Assembly (NCBI GenBank): GCA_963422685.1
Contig: OY730442.1
Span: 1,984,001 to 2,048,000 of the forward strand
Length of the DNA stretch: 64,000 nucleotides
Direction of reading: 5' to 3'
Source of the DNA: Spongiihabitans sp963422685
Lineage (GTDB): Bacteria; Pseudomonadota; Gammaproteobacteria; Arenicellales; Poriferihabitantaceae
This document shows positions 51,123-60,000 of the stretch, piece after piece. Numbering within the stretch: the stretch's first letter is position 1; each line of letters starts with the position of its first letter. Under the pieces are notes generated by a model. That model did no database searches and was not told the DNA's origin. It saw only the letters and a list, made by a program, of their open reading frames with translations. Made by a program: the position numbers and the translations under genes.

Positions 51123-52142
51123 ATGGATATTGATCAGTACAACTACGCATTGCCTGCCTCATTGATTGCGCAATACCCGAATAATAATCGCTCTTCCAGT
51201 CGGTTATTGGTGGTAGGCCGGACGGCTAGTTATCAAGACATGCTGTTTAATAATATTCTGGATGTATTGCGTCCGGGCGATATGCTGGTGGTAAACGATA
51301 CCCGTGTACTTCCGGCCCGGATGATTGCGAAAAAACCCACTGGCGGAAAAGTGGAAATTATGTTGGAGCGGATGATTGATGATCGTTGTGCATGGGTGCT
51401 ATTGGGCTCAAACAAGGCAATTCGGGATGGCCAGGTGCTGATGGTGGGTGATTACAGGCTGGTTGTCAGCGGCCGGAAGGATCAATTCTTCAGATTACAG
51501 TTCCCTGGCAATCAGAATGCCGAGGCGGTTTTTCAGCAATGGGGATGCATGCCTTTGCCGCCTTACATCACCCGGCAACCCACCGGGTATGACACAGAAC
51601 GTTACCAGACCGTATACGCTAAAAACCCGGGTGCGGCCGCCGCGCCCACAGCGGGATTGCATTTTGATAAGCCGTTGATAGACCGGATTAAACGACAAGG
51701 GGTGGGCTGGGGCGCGATAACGCTGCACATCGGCGCCGGTACGTTTCAGCCGGTGCGATGCCAGGACGTTCAATTGCACCGAATGTATGGCGAAAGGTTT
51801 CAGATTGATAACGCTGTTTGCACCAGAATTGCCCGCACCCGGGCCCGGGGTGGAAAAATCATTGCGGTAGGGACGACGGTGGTGCGCGCCCTTGAAAGTG
51901 CGGCACAATCCGGAAACCTGGTGGCCGGGGCCGGGGAAACCGAATTGTTTATTTTGCCCGGATACAAATTCAAGGTGGTTGATGGACTGATCACCAATTT
52001 TCATTTGCCCAAATCAACCCTGCTCATGCTGGTCAGCGCATTTGCCGGCCATGAAAAAATCAGGGCGGCCTATCAGTATGCGATTGACAAAGGCTATCGG
52101 TTTTTTAGTTATGGAGACGCCATGTATCTGCTGCGGCAATGA
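51123..52142 (+). CDS. queA: S-adenosylmethionine:tRNA ribosyltransferase-isomerase
   Basis: Transfers and rearranges the ribosyl part of SAM onto preQ1 in tRNA to give epoxyqueuosine. 339 aa. Family motifs include ALPASLIAQYP at the N-terminus, LVVNDTRVLPARMIAKKPTG, PTAGLHFDKPLIDRI and ITNFHLPKSTLLMLVSAF. ATG 51123 follows a pyrimidine-rich leader with no clear Shine-Dalgarno. The stop overlaps the tgt start (ATGA), so the two queuosine genes are translationally coupled. Confidence 0.97.
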   Translation: MDIDQYNYALPASLIAQYPNNNRSSSRLLVVGRTASYQDMLFNNILDVLRPGDMLVVNDTRVLPARMIAKKPTGGKVEIMLERMIDDRCAWVLLGSNKAIRDGQVLMVGDYRLVVSGRKDQFFRLQFPGNQNAEAVFQQWGCMPLPPYITRQPTGYDTERYQTVYAKNPGAAAAPTAGLHFDKPLIDRIKRQGVGWGAITLHIGAGTFQPVRCQDVQLHRMYGERFQIDNAVCTRIARTRARGGKIIAVGTTVVRALESAAQSGNLVAGAGETELFILPGYKFKVVDGLITNFHLPKSTLLMLVSAFAGHEKIRAAYQYAIDKGYRFFSYGDAMYLLRQ

Positions 52143-53221
52143 AATTCACGGTAACTTCCACCGACGGCAAAGCGCGATGTGGCCAATTGTCTTTCGCCAG
52201 AGGAAATATCAACACGCCCGCATTCATGCCGGTTGGAACCAGCGCCACGGTAAAATCATTAATCCCGGAAGAAGTGGAGTCTGCGGGCGCCGAAATAATA
52301 TTGGGCAATACCTTTCATTTGATGTTGCAGCCCGGCATAGAAGTGATCAAGGCACACGGTACGCTGCATGATTTCATGCACTGGAACCGCCCCATTCTCA
52401 CCGATTCCGGCGGCTTTCAGGTCTGGAGCCTGAAGCAGCTCAGAAAACTGGAAGAGCGCGGAGTGACCTTTCGGTCGCCGGTGGACGGCAGCAGAATTTT
52501 CCTCGGGCCAGAGCAATCCATGGAGATTCAAACAGCGCTGGGGTCGGATATTGTCATGGCTTTTGATGAATGCACCCATTGGCCCGCCAGCGAAGAAGAA
52601 GCCCGCAGCTCCATGGAATTGTCCGCAAGATGGGCCAGGCGATGCAAACAGTGTTATGCCGGGCCGGGCGCGTTGTTTGGCATAATTCAGGGCGGAATGT
52701 ATGAAAACCTGCGACTGCAATCTCTCGGATATTTGACCGATTTGGATTTCGACGGCTATGCCATCGGCGGCTTGTCGGTGGGTGAGCCCAAACAGGAAAT
52801 GATGAAAATCGTGGATGCGGTGGCGCACCGGATGCCCGGGCATAAACCACGTTATTTGATGGGGGTGGGGACGCCCAAAGATCTGGTGGAATGTGTCTCA
52901 GGCGGGGTGGATATGTTTGACTGCGTGCTGCCCACGCGCAATGCCAGGAACGGATGGCTGTATACGGATGGCGGTGTCATCAGGATTCGCAACAGCCGGT
53001 ATAAGCTGGATATCAATCCAATAGATTCCACCTGCCAGTGCTATACCTGCCGGCATTATTCGCGCTCGTACTTAAAGCATCTTCACAAGAAAAATGAAAT
53101 CCTGGGTGCGCGATTGTGTTCGCTGCACAATATTCACTACTATCAAAATTTAATGGATAGAATTCGACAGGCTATAAAGTGCAATAAATTCACGGAGTTT
53201 GCCAATGCCTTTGCCGATTGA
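52139..53221 (+). CDS. tgt: Queuine tRNA-ribosyltransferase (preQ1 type)
   Basis: Exchanges G34 of GUN-anticodon tRNAs for preQ1. 360 aa. Substrate-pocket motif DSGGFQVWSL, GGLSVGEPK, the nucleophile loop DMFDCVLPTRNARNG, and the zinc site CQCYTCRHYSRSYLKHL followed by LHNIHYY (CxCxxC...H) are complete. Overlaps queA by 4 bp. The usual followers yajC-secD-secF are missing here; glyA follows after 197 bp. Confidence 0.97.
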   Translation: MKFTVTSTDGKARCGQLSFARGNINTPAFMPVGTSATVKSLIPEEVESAGAEIILGNTFHLMLQPGIEVIKAHGTLHDFMHWNRPILTDSGGFQVWSLKQLRKLEERGVTFRSPVDGSRIFLGPEQSMEIQTALGSDIVMAFDECTHWPASEEEARSSMELSARWARRCKQCYAGPGALFGIIQGGMYENLRLQSLGYLTDLDFDGYAIGGLSVGEPKQEMMKIVDAVAHRMPGHKPRYLMGVGTPKDLVECVSGGVDMFDCVLPTRNARNGWLYTDGGVIRIRNSRYKLDINPIDSTCQCYTCRHYSRSYLKHLHKKNEILGARLCSLHNIHYYQNLMDRIRQAIKCNKFTEFANAFAD

Positions 53222-53418
53222 CTCGATCGTCTATGAGTCAACTCCAGCCTTGAAACTGGTCGTGTCAACCGGATTGGTACGACCAGCGCACATCAATGCA
53301 CCATTAATATTGAGGGAATCAATAAACTTGATGTGCAATTGGCCCCCCTCGTTCTATACAATCTGCGGGTCGAAATACCTGTGCAATTTACCGCCAAATT
53401 TTTTATCTGGAGCTCAAA

Positions 53419-54690
53419 ATGTTTAAAAAAAATGCAACTATCGCTGACCTGGACCCGGAATTGTGGGATGCCATGGTCAAAGAGGAAGCCCGCCAGGAGG
53501 AGCATATTGAATTAATCGCTTCAGAGAATTTTACCAGCCCGCGTGTATTGGCTGCACAGGGTTCCGTGCTGACCAACAAGTATGCAGAAGGCTACCCGGG
53601 TAAACGCTATTACGGCGGCTGCGAATTCGTTGATGTAGCCGAATCTCTCGCCATTGCGCGCGCCAAAACGCTGTTCGATGCAGCTTATGTCAATGTCCAG
53701 CCTCATTCAGGTTCTTCCGCAAACGCGGCAGTCTATATGGCATTACTCAAACCCGGTGACACCATACTCGGCATGAGTCTGGCCCATGGTGGGCACCTGA
53801 CCCATGGTGCTCCGGTCAGTTTTTCCGGGAAAATTTATAACGCCGTTCAATATGGACTGGATCAGGCCACCGGGGAAGTTGACTACCGCCAGGTTGAGGC
53901 ATTGGCTGTAGCGCATCAGCCTGAGATGATTGTCGCCGGTTTTTCTGCCTATTCCAGAATAATGGATTGGCAGCGTTTCCGCCGTATTGCTGACAGAGTG
54001 GGCGCTTATCTGTTTGTGGATATGGCCCACGTCGCCGGGCTGGTGGCGACGGGTCACTATCCTAATCCGGTACCCATTGCAGACGTAACCACCACCACCA
54101 CCCACAAAACACTGCGCGGTCCTCGCGGCGGAATGATTCTTGCCCGGCAAAACCGGGAAGTGACCAGGAAGCTGAGTGCCATGGTATTCCCGGGAACCCA
54201 GGGTGGCCCATTGATGCATGTCATCGCCGGCAAAGCGGTGGCTTTCAAAGAAGCGATGGAGCCGTCTTTCAAACAATACCAGCAGCAAGTAGTGGACAAT
54301 GCGAAAGCCATGGTTGAAGTTTTCCAGGCCAGGAGTTATCGCATTGTATCGGCCGGCACGGATAATCATTTGTTCCTGCTGGATTTAATTGACAAAAATA
54401 TTACCGGTAAAGACGCCGACGCTGCCCTGGGGCGTGCCAATATTACAGTAAACAAAAACACAGTACCCAACGACCCGCGTTCACCGTTCGTTACCAGCGG
54501 TTTGCGGCTGGGAACCCCGGCGATCACTACCCGGGGATTTGGCGTCGCCGAAGCCAGAGAACTGACTGGCTGGATCTGTGATGTACTGGAAAACCTGGAC
54601 GATGATGCAGTTATTCAGGCCATAAAGGCGAAAGTTATTGAATTGTGCAAAAGATTTCCGGTATACAAGGATGTTGAGACAATAGTGTAA
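53419..54690 (+). CDS. glyA: Serine hydroxymethyltransferase
   Basis: PLP enzyme that interconverts serine and glycine and charges tetrahydrofolate with one-carbon units. 423 aa. PLP-Lys motif TTTTHKTLRGPRGGMIL, cofactor-ring QPHSGSSANAAVY, and the substrate loop EGYPGKRYYGGC are all present. A TGGAG Shine-Dalgarno precedes the ATG. The 197-bp upstream spacer has TATACA near 53358 as a possible -10 but no good -35; I see no folded riboswitch there. Confidence 0.97.
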   Translation: MFKKNATIADLDPELWDAMVKEEARQEEHIELIASENFTSPRVLAAQGSVLTNKYAEGYPGKRYYGGCEFVDVAESLAIARAKTLFDAAYVNVQPHSGSSANAAVYMALLKPGDTILGMSLAHGGHLTHGAPVSFSGKIYNAVQYGLDQATGEVDYRQVEALAVAHQPEMIVAGFSAYSRIMDWQRFRRIADRVGAYLFVDMAHVAGLVATGHYPNPVPIADVTTTTTHKTLRGPRGGMILARQNREVTRKLSAMVFPGTQGGPLMHVIAGKAVAFKEAMEPSFKQYQQQVVDNAKAMVEVFQARSYRIVSAGTDNHLFLLDLIDKNITGKDADAALGRANITVNKNTVPNDPRSPFVTSGLRLGTPAITTRGFGVAEARELTGWICDVLENLDDDAVIQAIKAKVIELCKRFPVYKDVETIV

Positions 54691-54794
54691 GCACTATTAC
54701 CGCTTAATCGTCAACCTTGTGTCTCCTGGACTTGATCGAAGTCCAGGCCCGTTTTATGCCAGCGCCTGAGCAATAAACCGTTATACTGATTGCC

Positions 54795-55373
54795 ATGCAA
54801 CTGGATTTTGACACCTGTTATGACGCCATCAAGAATCGGCGACCCCGATACGACGGCGTATTTTTCACTGGCGTGAGCAGCACCGGCATTTTCTGCCGCC
54901 CGATTTGTCCGGCAATGACGCCAAGGCCCTGGAATTGTCATTTTTATCCGTCATCCGCTGCGGCCATGGCTGCAGGATACCGACCCTGTTTACGGTGCCG
55001 CCCCGAATCTGCACCGAACAGCCCGGCCTGGAATGGGGTAAAGACAACGGTAAAAAGAGCACTGGCCCTGATTGACCAGGGCGCGCTGGATAACCATACG
55101 GTGAGTCATCTATGCCAGCGATTAGGCGTCAGCGATCGTTATCTGAGGCGTTTGTTTTCCAGATATGTTGGCGCCAGCCCTAAAGCGGTCGCGCGCTCCC
55201 GGCGCGTATTACTGGCCAAACGATTAATATCCGACAGCGCGGATTCCATGACCACCGTGGCGCATAAAGCCGGTTTTGGCAGCATCCGGCAATTTAATCA
55301 AACTTTCCAAAAATTGTATGGTGTGCCGCCCAGCAAGCTACGAAAATCCAGCCATTCAATATCCACAGTATAA
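54795..55373 (+). CDS. AdaA-like methylphosphotriester sensor and AraC-type regulator
   Basis: A 192-aa protein equal to the N-terminal half of E. coli Ada. The Ada zinc domain has all four ligands: Cys34 and Cys38 (GIFCRPICPA) and Cys65 and Cys68 (GYRPCLRCRP); Cys34 corresponds to the methyl-accepting residue. An AraC helix-turn-helix follows (VSHLCQRLGVSDRYLRRLF, then AHKAGFGSIRQFNQTFQKLYG). In this family methylation of the first Cys turns the protein into an activator of alkylation-repair genes. The separate O6-alkylguanine transferase gene begins 4 bp later, so Ada is split in two here. An AlkA N-terminal fragment is a less likely alternative. Confidence 0.9.
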   Translation: MQLDFDTCYDAIKNRRPRYDGVFFTGVSSTGIFCRPICPAMTPRPWNCHFYPSSAAAMAAGYRPCLRCRPESAPNSPAWNGVKTTVKRALALIDQGALDNHTVSHLCQRLGVSDRYLRRLFSRYVGASPKAVARSRRVLLAKRLISDSADSMTTVAHKAGFGSIRQFNQTFQKLYGVPPSKLRKSSHSISTV

Positions 55374-55377
55374 ATCC

Positions 55378-55881
55378 ATGAAACCACTCCACCGTGATAT
55401 CTATTCCAGTCCCATCGGCGATATAGTGCTGCTCGCTGATGGCCACCAACTGTGTTTTCTGGATTTTTATGACAACCACGGGCGCATGGAAAAATTGTTG
55501 AAAACAAGATACGGAAAATACCAGATTACTCCGAAAGCAAATCTGCTGGGCCTGCAAACCCGTATGGATAAATATTTTGGCGGTGACTGGAATGCGTTTG
55601 ATGGCCTGGACATGAAATCTGATGGCACAGATTTTCAGCAAAGGGTCTGGGAGGCTTTAAAAACCATCGCCGTGGGCAAAACGATTTGTTACCACCAACT
55701 GGCCCGCGCCATTAACAACCCAAAAGCGGTGCGTGCCGTGGCCAGTGCAAATGCCAGAAACCCGATTGCAATCATCGTGCCCTGTCACCGGGTGATTGGC
55801 AAGGATGGCTCCATGAGAGGATACGCTGGCGGGATAGACAGGAAGGAGTGGTTGCTGAATCACGAAGGCTGCGGGGCCTGA
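55378..55881 (+). CDS. ogt: Methylated-DNA--[protein]-cysteine S-methyltransferase
   Basis: Suicide repair of O6-alkylguanine. 167 aa from ATG 55378, 4 bp after the AdaA-like gene; the frame is open further upstream but inside that gene. The active site is IIVPCHRVIG with Cys136, preceded by the HTH segment (DFQQRVWEALKTIAVGKTICY, NPKAVRAVASANARNP) and followed by YAGGIDRKEWLLNHE. Best read as the AdaB half of a split Ada system, probably in an alkylation-inducible operon. Confidence 0.94.
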   Translation: MKPLHRDIYSSPIGDIVLLADGHQLCFLDFYDNHGRMEKLLKTRYGKYQITPKANLLGLQTRMDKYFGGDWNAFDGLDMKSDGTDFQQRVWEALKTIAVGKTICYHQLARAINNPKAVRAVASANARNPIAIIVPCHRVIGKDGSMRGYAGGIDRKEWLLNHEGCGA

Positions 55882-56160
55882 AAAAGGACCAGGGATTGAG
55901 GATATTCGCCGCCTTAATAGCGCGGCGTATCGCTGCAACAGATAAACGCCGGTGTTTTTGCTCCTCTCAATCCGGCGCAGATGCCCGCCGGGCATGGCAG
56001 GGAAACCCGGAAAAAGCCCGGGCAAGGCCAAACCCTGAATTTACCGGGAGATGCGGGAAATCCGCAAAAGCGGCGAGCTAACAGGGCAGTTTTCCCTTGA
56101 CCCATTTGTTATGAGCAATCAAAACAGATGGACTCGCCCGCCGCCATTACCCGAAAAAAA

Positions 56161-56247
56161 TGGTACCGAGGAAAGGATTTGAACCTTCACGGGCTAATGC
56201 CCACCAGCACCTGAAGCTGGCGCGTCTACCGATTCCGCCACCCCGGC
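56161..56247 (-). tRNA. tRNA-Leu (anticodon CAG)
   Basis: The reverse complement folds as an 87-nt class II tRNA. The acceptor GCCGGGG/CCTCGGT is the same as in the other tRNA-Leu. Anticodon stem CCAGC/GCTGG has loop TTCAGGT (anticodon CAG), and a long variable arm, T arm GGTTCAAATCC and encoded ACCA follow. It reads CUG codons. The 279 bp between ogt and this gene holds nothing recognisable. Confidence 0.95.
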
Positions 56248-56415
56248 ATGAGAGTGGATGCGCACTGTACCTATTGCGCCATTCCATGTCAATTTGCGGT
56301 CCAGGCTAAAAATCACCCGATTTTGTTTCGCCCAATGGATGATTATTCTCATGTACCAGCCTGGGTTAGCCAGGCCGCAACCGGATACAAAAACCCTGGC
56401 GTTGGCTGGCACAGG

Positions 56416-56874
56416 TCAGCCGTCGCAGGCCGATTTATACGCCTGATCAAAAATAATCACCCAGCCACTGCCGTAGGCGCCGCGCAGCATTTCAGCCATT
56501 TCGCCAAATGCTTCCCAGTTACTCTGGGTGAGCTCGACCTGGGTGCGTTCATTCCCAAGTTTGGTAAAGCGCACTTCAACAAGGCTGGCGGACTCGCCCG
56601 CCGGCAGGCCCATGTGAAAGTCCATGCTAAACAAATCATAGGGGTGGAGTGACTTTATCGTGCCCCACAGATGTTCCGTGTCATCGTGGCCTGTCTCCAC
56701 TATCTGGCTGCCCGGCTTCGGCTCCATGCGCAGCGCCCCGGCGGGCTTGCCCCCTTTGATGGACATTGAGCGTTTGTCCAGCGGCCACCAATTGCTCATC
56801 TCGTTCACAAATATCCTGAATGCCTTCTCCTGGCTGCAGGACACTTCAATCGTCTTAATAATCGGATCAAGCAT
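56416..56874 (-). CDS. SRPBCC (AHSA1-like) domain protein
   Basis: A 152-aa protein of the START/SRPBCC superfamily, AHSA1-like branch: PIIKTIEVSCSQEKAFRIFV at the N-terminus, a WWPLDKRS strand, then VEVRFTKLGNERTQVELTQS and the C-terminal long helix (GEMAEMLRGAYGSGWVIIFD). The fold makes a hydrophobic ligand cavity; no specific ligand is known. Such genes are commonly paired with an ArsR-type regulator, and a frameshifted one lies directly upstream. Confidence 0.85.
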   Translation of the reverse strand: MLDPIIKTIEVSCSQEKAFRIFVNEMSNWWPLDKRSMSIKGGKPAGALRMEPKPGSQIVETGHDDTEHLWGTIKSLHPYDLFSMDFHMGLPAGESASLVEVRFTKLGNERTQVELTQSNWEAFGEMAEMLRGAYGSGWVIIFDQAYKSACDG

Positions 56875-56906
56875 TGTTTACTCCTGTTTGTTTTTCATGC
56901 GGCGCC

Positions 56907-57180
56907 CTAAGCAGACGCGGCATCTGACTGGAAATTCTCCAGATAGCGCCGCAGATCATCCAACCCGTCGTGTTTGATAAAATACAGGCGGCGACTGCCC
57001 TGTGGCTCCACACCGACCAACCCCGCGGACTGCAGCACTTTCAGGTGTTGCGACACCGCAGGGCGGCTCACTGGCTGGTCGGCCGCCAACTCACCTGCGG
57101 TTGGGTCGCTGGCGCAACGCCTCGAATAGGTGTCGGCGGGTCGGGTTTGCCAATGCAGCAAATACTTTTGCGTAAGACAT
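56907..57180 (-). pseudogene. ArsR-family regulator interrupted by a one-base frameshift
   Basis: From ATG 57180 the first frame reads MSYAKVFAALANPTRRHLFE and ALRQRP, a normal ArsR N-terminus, then hits a stop. The second frame picks up exactly there with GELAADQPVSRPAVSQHLKV, SAGLVGVEPQGSRRLYFI and a C-terminal helix to 56907. One extra base near 57100-57103 (TTGGG on the plus strand where TGGG would keep frame) explains the break. The recognition helix RPAVSQHLKVL is intact. It is either a recent pseudogene or a sequencing error. It would regulate the SRPBCC gene 32 bp downstream. Confidence 0.85.
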
Positions 57181-57348
57181 AACTTACCATAAGTCATGAA
57201 ATATAATGTGCCAAGCTTGGTAATCTGCGACACTGGCTGAAATTGAGAATCAGGAATCCAGGAGTCACAGGCATGACTATGTTATTCAATCACAAAATTA
57301 TGTATCCTCGCGAGTCCCGGAATCAGCCATTAATCCATAGTTATAGAT

Positions 57349-58447
57349 ATGTTTACGCCCAATGAATTGACAGAATCCCTATCCGGTTCCGCACGGCGCA
57401 TTGCCGCGCTAAGGGGGTATCTTTGACTATGAAAACCACCGGGACCGGCTCCAGGAAGTCGAATTAATTCTGGAAAATCCGGCAGTTTGGGATGCGCCGG
57501 AAGAGGCGCGACGGCTGGGGCAGGAACGTTCGCGTCTGCGGCAGGTCGTTGACGGGTTGGATCAACTGGACCAAGACGTTAGCGACACCCAGGAATTGCT
57601 GGACCTGGCCAAATCCGAAGATGATGCGGCGGCCATGGCAGCGGTAGCGCAGGATGCCAGGGTGATTGCGACGCAACTGGACAGGCTCGAATTTCGCCGC
57701 ATGTTCGGCGGTGAAGCGGATGCTTTCAATGCTTTTGTGGATATTCAATCCGGCTCGGGCGGGACCGAAGCGCAGGATTGGGCAGAAATGTTGTCGCGAA
57801 TGTATACCCGTTGGGCAGAAGCCCAGGGATTTAAAACCGATCTGGTGGAGCGCTCCCCCGGGGAGGTTGCGGGCATTAAAAGTGCGACGATAAAGGTGTG
57901 CGGCGAATATGCCTACGGTTATTTGCGCACCGAAACCGGGGTTCATCGTCTGGTGCGTAAAAGCCCGTTTGATTCCGGCAATCGACGCCATACTTCCTTC
58001 GCGTCGGTTTATGCCTATCCGCAAGTTGATGACAGTTTTGCAATAGAGATCAATCCGGCTGATTTGCGCGTGGATACCTATCGGGCAAGCGGTGCCGGTG
58101 GACAGCACGTAAACCGCACGGATTCGGCGGTTCGCATCACCCATAATCCAACCGGAATCGTGGTACAGTGCCAGAATGATCGTTCCCAGCATCGTAACCG
58201 CGCTGAGGCGATGTCCATGTTAAAAGCCAGATTATACGAAGCAGAATTGCAAAAACGCCGCCAGGAGCAGCAATCAGAAGAAGACAGTAAATCTGATATA
58301 GGCTGGGGCCGCCAGATTCGCTCCTATGTTCTGGACCAGTCCCGCATCAAGGATTTGCGCACTGGCGTGGAAACCGGCAACACCCAGGCGGTGCTGGATG
58401 GAGCGCTCAACCAGTTTATACAAGCCAGTTTAAAGGCGGGTCTGTAA
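57349..58447 (+). CDS. prfB: Peptide chain release factor 2, with programmed +1 frameshift
   Basis: Recognises UAA and UGA stop codons. The first 25 codons (MFTPNELTESLSGSARRIAALRGYL) end at an in-frame TGA (57424-57426); translation continues in the +1 frame from GAC at 57425, giving about 365 aa in total. The protein has the SPF-type stop-recognition motif (RKSPFDSGNRRHTSF) and the catalytic GGQ (SGAGGQHVNRTDSAV). Translation therefore self-regulates: scarce RF2 causes pausing at TGA and frameshifting. No strong Shine-Dalgarno precedes ATG 57349. lysS follows, as in E. coli. Confidence 0.97.
57412..57427 (+). promoter_or_regulatory. prfB programmed +1 frameshift site
   Basis: AGGGGG (57412-57417, internal Shine-Dalgarno), TAT, CTT and TGA followed by C. 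This matches the canonical RF2 element (AGGGGGTATCTTTGAC) exactly, including the 3-nt spacing between the Shine-Dalgarno-like run and the CTT slippery codon. Confidence 0.97.
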
Positions 58448-58465
58448 TCTGGACTATTATTAACC

Positions 58466-59983
58466 ATGGTCAATCAAGCGGATGGCGAACAGGCATATAG
58501 CATGAACCAGGAGAGCGAGCAAAATCAGCAGCGACGAGACAAATTAACCGCGCTGCGCAGCCGAGGAAATCCCTTCCCCAATGATTTCAGAAGAGATGCG
58601 TTTGCCGGGGATCTCATCGGGAAATACGCGCAGGACACTGATGCCGTGGAAAAGCAAACCATCCGGGTAAAAGTGGCCGGGCGGCTGATGTCACGCCGGG
58701 TTATGGGCAAGGCCAGCTTTGCTGATATTCAGGATATGAGTGGAAAATTGCAGTTGTTCGTGCAGACGGACAATCTGCCGGATCATGTCTATAACGAAGA
58801 ATTCAGGCAATATGACATCGGTGACATTATTGCCGCAGAAGGGGTGCTGTTTCACACCAGAACTGGCGAATTGAGCGTTCGCGTCGATCAAATCTGCTTG
58901 TTGACCAAGGCCCTGCGCCCGCTGCCCGAAAAATTCCATGGCCTGACCGATGCGGAAACCCGCTACCGGCAGCGCTATGTGGATTTGATTATGAATGCGC
59001 AGACCCGCTCAGTTTTTAAAATTCGCGCTAAAGCCATTCAGTATATTCGGGACTTCATGACCGCGCGGCTTTTTCTCGAAGTGGAAACCCCGATGATGCA
59101 CCCCATCCCGGGCGGGGCCGTGGCCCGCCCGTTCAGCACCTATCACAATGCGCTGGATATGGAGTTGTTCCTGCGCATCGCGCCAGAGCTATACCTCAAG
59201 CGTCTGGTGGTCGGTGGGTTTGAACGGGTGTTTGAAATAAATCGGAACTTCAGGAATGAGGGTGTCAGCGCCCGCCACAATCCGGAATTCACCATGCTTG
59301 AATTCTACTGGGCTTATGCGGATTACCGCGAACTCATTGACCTGACCGAAGAGATGATTCGCGGTGTCTGCCAGGCTGTGCTGGGCGACACAAAAGTGGT
59401 GTACCAGGGAAGGACTATCGACTTTTCAAAACCGTTCGAGCGTTTCACCCTGCTGGAATCAATCTCGCATTTTAATCCAGATATACCACAATCCCGGCTC
59501 ACCGACCTGGATGGGATCACTGCATTGGCTGAAGAATTGAAAATCGAAGTGAAGCTGAACTTCGGCGTGGGCAAACTTCAGGCCGCGATATTCGAGAAAC
59601 TGGTTGAAGAGAAACTGCGCAACCCAACTTTCATAACCGCTTATCCGGTAGAGGTGTCGCCGTTGTCCAGGAGAAACGATGATCAGCATGAAATCAGTGA
59701 TCGATTTGAGTTTTTTATCGATGGCAAGGAGATTGCCAACGGCTTTTCTGAATTAAACGATGCGGAGGACCAGGCCGCTAGATTCAACCAGCAGGCTAAA
59801 GAAAAAGATGCGGGAGATGACGAGGCCATGCACTTTGATGCGGACTATATTCGGGCGCTGGAATATGCCATGCCGCCCACCGCAGGAGAAGGTATTGGCA
59901 TTGACCGACTGATAATGATACTGACCGACAGCCCATCGATTCGCGATGTGGTGTTGTTTCCGCATATGCGTCACCAGGGTTGA
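58466..59983 (+). CDS. lysS: Lysine--tRNA ligase (class II)
   Basis: Charges tRNA-Lys. 505 aa. N-terminal anticodon-binding OB domain (VAGRLMSRRVMGKASFADIQ), then class II motif 2 (FRNEGVSARHNPEFTMLEFY) and motif 3 (GEGIGIDRLIMILTDSPSIRD). The start may be ATG 58466 or ATG 58502; the second gives MNQESEQNQQRRDKLTAL, nearer the usual family N-terminus. It lies 18 bp after prfB, the common gammaproteobacterial pairing. Confidence 0.97.
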   Translation: MVNQADGEQAYSMNQESEQNQQRRDKLTALRSRGNPFPNDFRRDAFAGDLIGKYAQDTDAVEKQTIRVKVAGRLMSRRVMGKASFADIQDMSGKLQLFVQTDNLPDHVYNEEFRQYDIGDIIAAEGVLFHTRTGELSVRVDQICLLTKALRPLPEKFHGLTDAETRYRQRYVDLIMNAQTRSVFKIRAKAIQYIRDFMTARLFLEVETPMMHPIPGGAVARPFSTYHNALDMELFLRIAPELYLKRLVVGGFERVFEINRNFRNEGVSARHNPEFTMLEFYWAYADYRELIDLTEEMIRGVCQAVLGDTKVVYQGRTIDFSKPFERFTLLESISHFNPDIPQSRLTDLDGITALAEELKIEVKLNFGVGKLQAAIFEKLVEEKLRNPTFITAYPVEVSPLSRRNDDQHEISDRFEFFIDGKEIANGFSELNDAEDQAARFNQQAKEKDAGDDEAMHFDADYIRALEYAMPPTAGEGIGIDRLIMILTDSPSIRDVVLFPHMRHQG

Positions 59984-60000
59984 CCACGGAATTTGCCATA

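Noticed and set aside
50890..56247. Genomic island bounded by the two tRNA-Leu genes
   Set aside because: The genes between are core (queA, tgt, glyA) or repair genes; there is no integrase, mobile element or composition break.
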